The notes under the pieces were generated by a model. It was given only the letters and a program-made list of their open reading frames with translations. It had not been told where the DNA came from and did not search any database. Below are positions 59,287 through 64,000 of a stretch of DNA of 64,000 bases, piece by piece (the first letter of the stretch is position 1; each line of letters starts with the position of its first letter). The position numbers were made by a program, and so were the translations under genes. Source of the DNA: Negativibacillus massiliensis (GTDB lineage: Bacteria; Bacillota; Clostridia; Oscillospirales; Ruminococcaceae); NCBI RefSeq assembly GCF_900148495.1, contig NZ_FTRU01000008.1:1364001-1428000 (forward strand), written 5' to 3'.

Positions 59287-59886
59287 ATGAAGTATGATGT
59301 AATGCCGCTGACCCGCCTGATTGAACAGTTTGCCCGCCTGCCGGGCATTGGCAGAAAGACGGCCCAGCGGCTTGCCTTTTATGTATTAAATCTCCCGCAC
59401 GACAAGGCAAAGGAATTTGCCGACACCATCCTGGAAGCACACGAAAAGATTAAGCCATGCTCGGTCTGCCAGAATCTGACCGACCGTGAGGTCTGCCAGA
59501 TCTGTTCTGATCCGGCTCGTGACCACAGCATGATCTGTGTGGTGGAAGGTCCCCGCGATGTAATGGCTATCGAAAAAACACGTGAATATCAGGGACTGTA
59601 TCATGTGCTTCATGGTCTGATCTCCCCGATGAACCAGAAAGGTCCGGATGATCTGACTATTCGCCAGCTCCTTGCCCGTATTCAGCAGGGCGGTGTTCAG
59701 GAGGTTATCATGGCCACCAACCCGACCGTGGAGGGAGAAACAACCGCAATGTATATTGCTCGCCTGTTAAAGCCTTTGGGTGTAAAGGTTACACGACTGG
59801 CTTCTGGTATTCCGATGGGTGGCAATCTGGAGTATGCCGATGAAGTTACCCTGTTCCGGGCTCTGGAAGGTCGTCAGGAATTATAA
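59287..59886 (+). CDS. recR: Recombination mediator RecR
   Basis: This 199-aa protein has helix-hairpin-helix [17 protein letters not shown], zinc finger [16 protein letters not shown], and Toprim ([27 protein letters not shown]). It loads RecA on single-stranded DNA with RecO/RecF. Close packing with ybaB indicates cotranslation. A terminator follows. Confidence 0.96.
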   Translation: MKYDVMPLTRLIEQFARLPGIGRKTAQRLAFYVLNLPHDKAKEFADTILEAHEKIKPCSVCQNLTDREVCQICSDPARDHSMICVVEGPRDVMAIEKTREYQGLYHVLHGLISPMNQKGPDDLTIRQLLARIQQGGVQEVIMATNPTVEGETTAMYIARLLKPLGVKVTRLASGIPMGGNLEYADEVTLFRALEGRQEL

Positions 59887-59888
59887 GC

Positions 59889-59923
59889 AAGAGGTATCTG
59901 TGAAAACAGATGCCTCTTTTTTT
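59889..59923 (+). terminator. Terminator of dnaX-ybaB-recR
   Basis: The stem AGAGGTATCTG/CAGATGCCTCT (one wobble) is followed by TTTTTTT. Confidence 0.9.
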
Positions 59924-60160
59924 ATACCATACAATGTATTAAAATCCATTTATAAATTTGCATATTCTATTCTTTTCTCTCTGCTTATTTTGCATATTTT
60001 ATCAGTAATTATGCATAAATTATAGAAAATAATGAAAAAGTTAGGTTTCTTTATGCATTTTTTCACTTTACTTTTTTGAAATAAAATGTATAATAATAAC
60101 ATACTTTTTAATAAAAATACATCGATCTTCCGAGATCGAACTTCTGAGGAGGACATAACA

Positions 60161-60997
60161 ATGAAAAACATGAAAAAAGTAATCAGCGCACTTCTTTGTG
60201 CAGCACTGGCAGCAGCTACTATGACCGGATGTGGTTCTTCCCAGAGCCGACTCGATAAAATCAAAGAATCCGGCAAACTGGTACTGGCAACCAGCCCGGA
60301 CTTTGCTCCACTGGAATTTGAAAACATCAGCAGCGGTGAAACAGAATATGTTGGCTGTGACATCGAGCTTGCAAAATATATCGCTGAAAAACTTGGCGTA
60401 GAGCTGGAAATTCAGGCAATGGACTTCAGTGCTGTTCAGGCAGCAATCACTTCCGGTCAGGCAGACATCGCAATCGCAGGATTTGCTAAAACTCCAGAAC
60501 GTGAGGAAAGCATGGGACTGACCACTCCATTTGGTATGGATGATGAGGACAACGGTCAGGGCCTTCTGGTTCCTGCAGACAAAGCAAGTGAATACACCTC
60601 TGCAGAAGACTTCTCCGGCAAAACAGTTGGTGCTCAGAACGGTTCTCTGCAGCAGAATCTGGTAACTTCCCAGCTTCCTGAGGATGTAAACGTTGAGCCA
60701 ATCGGCAGCCTGAACGACGGCGTACTGATGCTCCAGACCGGCAAAATCGATGCACTGGCTTCGGACGGCAGCAACGCAAAACTCCTGATGGAAAACTATG
60801 ATGACATCGCACTGTGTGACTTCATGTTCGAGTGGGAAAGCGAAGGCAACGTAGCTGCTGTTAAGAAAGGCGAAGACGAACTGCTGGAAGCTGTAAACGA
60901 GATCATCGAAGAAGTTAACGAACAGGGCCTGTACCTGGAATGGAAAGCTGAAGCAACCGAGCTTGCAAAATCTCTCGGCATCGAAGTAAACGAATAA
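60161..60997 (+). CDS. Amino-acid ABC transporter substrate-binding lipoprotein
   Basis: This 278-aa lipoprotein has lipobox MTGC (residues 18-21 of the mature call), then a PBP type-3 domain: [61 protein letters not shown] and [12 protein letters not shown]. It binds polar amino acids or similar ligands outside the cell. The start is ATG 60161 after GAGGAGG; upstream frame lacks a ribosome binding site. First of a four-gene operon (61023-63906), with a 274-bp leader region holding a TATAAT. Confidence 0.92.
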   Translation: MKNMKKVISALLCAALAAATMTGCGSSQSRLDKIKESGKLVLATSPDFAPLEFENISSGETEYVGCDIELAKYIAEKLGVELEIQAMDFSAVQAAITSGQADIAIAGFAKTPEREESMGLTTPFGMDDEDNGQGLLVPADKASEYTSAEDFSGKTVGAQNGSLQQNLVTSQLPEDVNVEPIGSLNDGVLMLQTGKIDALASDGSNAKLLMENYDDIALCDFMFEWESEGNVAAVKKGEDELLEAVNEIIEEVNEQGLYLEWKAEATELAKSLGIEVNE

Positions 60998-61022
60998 GTG
61001 TTTTTACTGGGAGGAAATCACC

Positions 61023-61709
61023 TTGGATATTATTAATAACATAGGCCGACTGCTGGAAAAGTACTGGAACCTTTTCCTGGTCGGCACCGGAAACACCCTC
61101 TTGCTCAGTGCAATCACTGTTTTTCTTGGTATCATTATCGGTTCCCTGCTTGCTCTGATGAGAATCAGCAAGCTGAAAGTTGGAAACTGCAGACCACTTA
61201 ATCTGATTGCCACCATTTATGTTGAAATCATCCGTGGAACACCACTTTTGCTGCAGTTATATTTCTTCTATTTCCTGCTGCCGATGATGATTCCATCATT
61301 CTCTATCGACAAAACCTTTTCTATCCTGCTTGCGCTGTGTTTAAACTCTGGTGCATATGTTGCCGAAATCATTCGTGCCGGCATCAGTGCGGTGGATAAA
61401 GGTCAAACCGAAGCTGCACGTTCTCTGGGTCTTAACTACCGTCAGACCATGATGAAGGTTATTTTCCCACAGGCAATCAAAAACATTCTTCCTGCACTGT
61501 GCAACGAGTTTGTATCGGTTATCAAGGAAACTTCCCTGGCATCCACCTTCTTTGTTGGTGACCTGATGACCCAGTACAAGACCATCAACGGCGCTACCTA
61601 TCTCTCGATTGAGCCTCTGATCATCATTGGCGTTATCTACTTCGTACTGACCTTTACTCTTTCGAAAGCAATTGCTGTTCTGGAAAGGAGATTAAAAACA
61701 AGTGACTAA
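61023..61709 (+). CDS. Amino-acid ABC transporter permease
   Basis: This 228-aa permease has about five helices and the family EAA-type block [29 protein letters not shown]. The start is TTG 61023, 8 nt after GGAGG. It overlaps the ATPase gene by 8 bp. Confidence 0.93.
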   Translation: MDIINNIGRLLEKYWNLFLVGTGNTLLLSAITVFLGIIIGSLLALMRISKLKVGNCRPLNLIATIYVEIIRGTPLLLQLYFFYFLLPMMIPSFSIDKTFSILLALCLNSGAYVAEIIRAGISAVDKGQTEAARSLGLNYRQTMMKVIFPQAIKNILPALCNEFVSVIKETSLASTFFVGDLMTQYKTINGATYLSIEPLIIIGVIYFVLTFTLSKAIAVLERRLKTSD

Positions 61710-62445
61710 TCCAAATTACCTCATTGAGGTTTCTGATTTACATAAAAGTTTTGGTGAACTCAAGGTTCTCAAGGGTGTCAGCGAACATATCTCCAAAGGA
61801 GAAGTTGTTTCCATCATCGGACCATCCGGCGGCGGCAAGAGTACCTTCCTTCGCTGCTTGAATCTCCTGGAAATTCCTGATAGCGGTAAAATCCTTTTTG
61901 AAGGTGAAGACATCACTGCAAAAGGCGTCAACATCGACCTCCATCGTCAGAAGATGGGCATGGTGTTCCAGCACTTCAATGTTTTCCCACACATGACCGT
62001 GGGAGAAAACATCACAATGGCTCCTGTTCTGCTGGGAAAGAAAAAACAGAACGAAGCTGTCGAGATGGCAAAAGAACTGTTAAATAAAGTTGGTCTTTCC
62101 AGCAAGTATGATGAATACCCACAGCGCCTTTCCGGTGGTCAGAAACAGCGTCTTGCCATTGTTCGTGCATTGGCAATGGAACCGGACGTAATGCTGTTTG
62201 ACGAACCAACTTCCGCACTTGACCCTGAGATGGTTGGTGAAGTTTTAAACGTTATCAAAAGCCTTGTAAAAGATGGTATGACCACCGTAATCGTAACACA
62301 TGAAATGGGCTTTGCAAGAGAAGTTTCTGACCGTGTATTCTTTATGGATGACGGTATTCTGGCTGAAAAAGGTTCTCCGGACGAAATCTTCTCCCATCCA
62401 CAAAATCCAAGAACCAAGGAATTCTTGAGCAAGGTTCTGTACTAG
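61702..62445 (+). CDS. Amino-acid ABC transporter ATP-binding protein
   Basis: This 247-aa ATPase has Walker [11 protein letters not shown]-loop [13 protein letters not shown], signature LSGGQKQR, Walker [14 protein letters not shown] and H-loop VTHEMGFA. The GTG start overlaps the permease end. It energises the importer with the upstream genes. Confidence 0.95.
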   Translation: MTNPNYLIEVSDLHKSFGELKVLKGVSEHISKGEVVSIIGPSGGGKSTFLRCLNLLEIPDSGKILFEGEDITAKGVNIDLHRQKMGMVFQHFNVFPHMTVGENITMAPVLLGKKKQNEAVEMAKELLNKVGLSSKYDEYPQRLSGGQKQRLAIVRALAMEPDVMLFDEPTSALDPEMVGEVLNVIKSLVKDGMTTVIVTHEMGFAREVSDRVFFMDDGILAEKGSPDEIFSHPQNPRTKEFLSKVLY

Positions 62446-62457
62446 GGGGTTTTCCAA

Positions 62458-63906
62458 ATGGACAACAAAAAATATCTGGATGTCATCGATCAAAATGCTT
62501 CCCTGTTTACCGATGTTTCCGATAAAATCTGGGAATATGCCGAACTTTCCCTGATGGAATTTCAGTCGGCAGAACTCTATTGTAAAGTATTAAAGGATGC
62601 CGGATTCAAAGTAGAAACACCGGTTGCCGGCATCAAGACTGCTTTTAAAGCAATCTACGGCAGCGGTAAGCCAGTTATCGGAATTCTGGCTGAATATGAT
62701 GCTCTGTCCGGTCTTTCTCAGATCGGCGGAGCTACCGAGCGCAAGGAACTGGTTCCAAACGGCTGTGGTCATGGCTGCGGTCACAATATGCTGGGTGCAG
62801 GCGCTATGGCAGCTGCTTTCGCTGTCAAAAAATATCTGGAAGACGGCCATTCCGGAACCGTTATCTTCTATGGTTGTCCTGGTGAAGAAGGCGGCGCAGC
62901 CAAAGCATTTATGGCACGTGACCGCATCTGGAAAGAACTGGACGCTGCTCTGACCTGGCATCCAAGCAGTGTTAATCAGGTTACTTCGGGAACCTGCAAC
63001 ACCTGTATCCAGGTAGAATATAAATTTACCGGCGTAGCTTCCCATGCATCCGGTGCACCGGAACTGGGACGTTCAGCACTGGACGCTGTGGAACTGATGA
63101 ATGTTGGTGTACAGTTCCTGCGTGAACACATGCCGGACAGTGCAAGAATCCATTACGCTATCACTGATGCAGGCGGCAACTCTCCAAACGTAGTTCAGCC
63201 ACACGCTCAGGTATTGTACATGGTTCGTTCCCAGCTTGCAAAAGACGCACTAGCACTGGAAAAACGGGTGGACAAAATTGCAGAAGGCGCTGCCCTGATG
63301 ACAGAAACCAGCGTAAAGAAACGCTTTATTGATGGATGTTCCAACACCGTTCCAAACATGGTTCTGGAAACTCTGCTCTGGAAAAACTTCAATGAAGTTG
63401 GTGTTCCTACCTATACTAAAGAGGAAGAAGAATATGCAAAAGCAATTATCTCCTCTTATGAAATGACAAACGACGACCTCCCTGGCGACGCTTGCGACGA
63501 AAGCGAAGAGATCGCTGCATGGGTCGACAAGGTAAGCCAGCATGCAACCATTCCGCTCAACAACTTCCTGATCCCATACCACTTCAGCACCCGTCAGAGA
63601 ATGGGTTCCACCGATGTTGGTGATGTCAGCTGGTTGGTCCCAACCGCACAGATCAATGTTGTTACCTTCCCTTCCAAAGCACCTGGTCACAGCTGGCAGA
63701 ATGTCTCCTGTGGAAAGACCTCCATCGGTCACAAGGGTCTGCTTACTGCTGGAAAGGTACTGGCTGCAACAGCAATTGAGCTGTTTGAGAATCCTCGTTA
63801 CCTGGAACAGGCAAAAGAGGAATTTGAAAAACGTGCAGCAGGCGGTTATTATTGTCCTGTTCCGGATGACGCTGTTCCAACCGTTGTCGGCGGAAAAATG
63901 GACTAA
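62458..63906 (+). CDS. M20-family amidohydrolase (AbgB-like)
   Basis: This 482-aa hydrolase of the p-aminobenzoyl-glutamate hydrolase/aminoacylase group has PNGCGHGCGHNMLGAGAM (metal His), FYGCPGEEGGAAKAFM (catalytic Glu), TWHPSS, and ASHASGAPELGRSALDAVELMNVG (dimer domain). It could free amino acids from N-acyl or dipeptide-like substrates imported by the ABC system in the same operon, 12 bp upstream. The substrate is unknown. Confidence 0.9.
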   Translation: MDNKKYLDVIDQNASLFTDVSDKIWEYAELSLMEFQSAELYCKVLKDAGFKVETPVAGIKTAFKAIYGSGKPVIGILAEYDALSGLSQIGGATERKELVPNGCGHGCGHNMLGAGAMAAAFAVKKYLEDGHSGTVIFYGCPGEEGGAAKAFMARDRIWKELDAALTWHPSSVNQVTSGTCNTCIQVEYKFTGVASHASGAPELGRSALDAVELMNVGVQFLREHMPDSARIHYAITDAGGNSPNVVQPHAQVLYMVRSQLAKDALALEKRVDKIAEGAALMTETSVKKRFIDGCSNTVPNMVLETLLWKNFNEVGVPTYTKEEEEYAKAIISSYEMTNDDLPGDACDESEEIAAWVDKVSQHATIPLNNFLIPYHFSTRQRMGSTDVGDVSWLVPTAQINVVTFPSKAPGHSWQNVSCGKTSIGHKGLLTAGKVLAATAIELFENPRYLEQAKEEFEKRAAGGYYCPVPDDAVPTVVGGKMD

Positions 63907-63963
63907 TTTCTTTGATTCTTTCGTACATTACTTTATACTCTCTTATTTTACTCTCCTTTATGT

Positions 63964-63993
63964 AAAACCCCCGACAGATAATCGGGGGTTTTC
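63964..63993 (+). terminator. Terminator of the importer-amidohydrolase operon
   Basis: The perfect 11-bp stem AAAACCCCCGA/TCGGGGGTTTT is followed by T residues. Confidence 0.9.
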
Positions 63994-64000
63994 TTATATT

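Overview
This window looks like the chromosome of an endospore-forming, low-to-mid G+C Clostridia, most like the Oscillospirales/Ruminococcaceae group. That placement is inferred from gene content and not from a database match. It carries sporulation genes (sigG, spoIVA, and a sipL-type SPOCS-LysM protein), a large-type SRP RNA directly upstream of dnaX-ybaB-recR, strong AGGAGG ribosome binding sites, frequent GTG/TTG starts and T-rich intrinsic terminators. There is no prophage, CRISPR array or complete mobile element.

Layout. 1-7 kb: a secreted transglutaminase-like protein, an SdpR/SdpI-like repressor and membrane-protein pair with two related palindromic operators, a cytidylate-kinase-like protein, an M24 peptidase and two lipoproteins. 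7-13 kb: sigG heading a leftward cluster (GNAT, YkvA, DUF5131), phosphofructokinase, and a TetR regulator whose probable operator recurs before two unknown membrane proteins. 13-19 kb: an XRE repressor/ImmA metalloprotease pair, then spoIVA and its partner sipL. 19-20 kb: a four-tRNA operon (Gly-Arg-His-Gln) and a phosphopantetheinyl transferase. 20-30 kb: an acidic lipoprotein, a 59-aa secreted peptide, a PASTA protein with a dead kinase domain, a degenerate Ppx/GppA-like protein, two radical SAM proteins and a DUF1015 protein. 30-31 kb: a roughly 400-bp non-coding block of consecutive hairpins. 31-46 kb: an M18 peptidase, a cell-wall-anchored protein, a MazF-type toxin without an antitoxin, envelope glycan genes (GT2, Wzx-like flippase), a split ThrE exporter, an orphan BlaI regulator, a CAP-domain protein, a polyphosphate:AMP phosphotransferase, an orphan OppD-like ATPase and a tandem M42 pair in which one member has lost its metal ligands.

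46-57 kb is transport and regulation: a MarR-controlled heterodimeric ABC drug exporter, then a methyltransferase-LytTR regulator-GHKL kinase-ABC-ABC cluster. Before that second ABC pair lie two copies of a 12-bp palindrome exactly 21 bp apart, which fits a LytTR activator site. 57-64 kb: SRP RNA, dnaX, ybaB and recR, then an amino-acid ABC importer operon ending in an M20 amidohydrolase.

The best candidates for something undescribed are the LytTR-GHKL-ABC module with its phased palindromes, the hairpin array near 30.6-31.0 kb, and the recurrence of catalytically dead enzyme copies (kinase, Ppx, M42, ABC ATPase). All families are assigned by recognising motifs in the translations; no searches were run.
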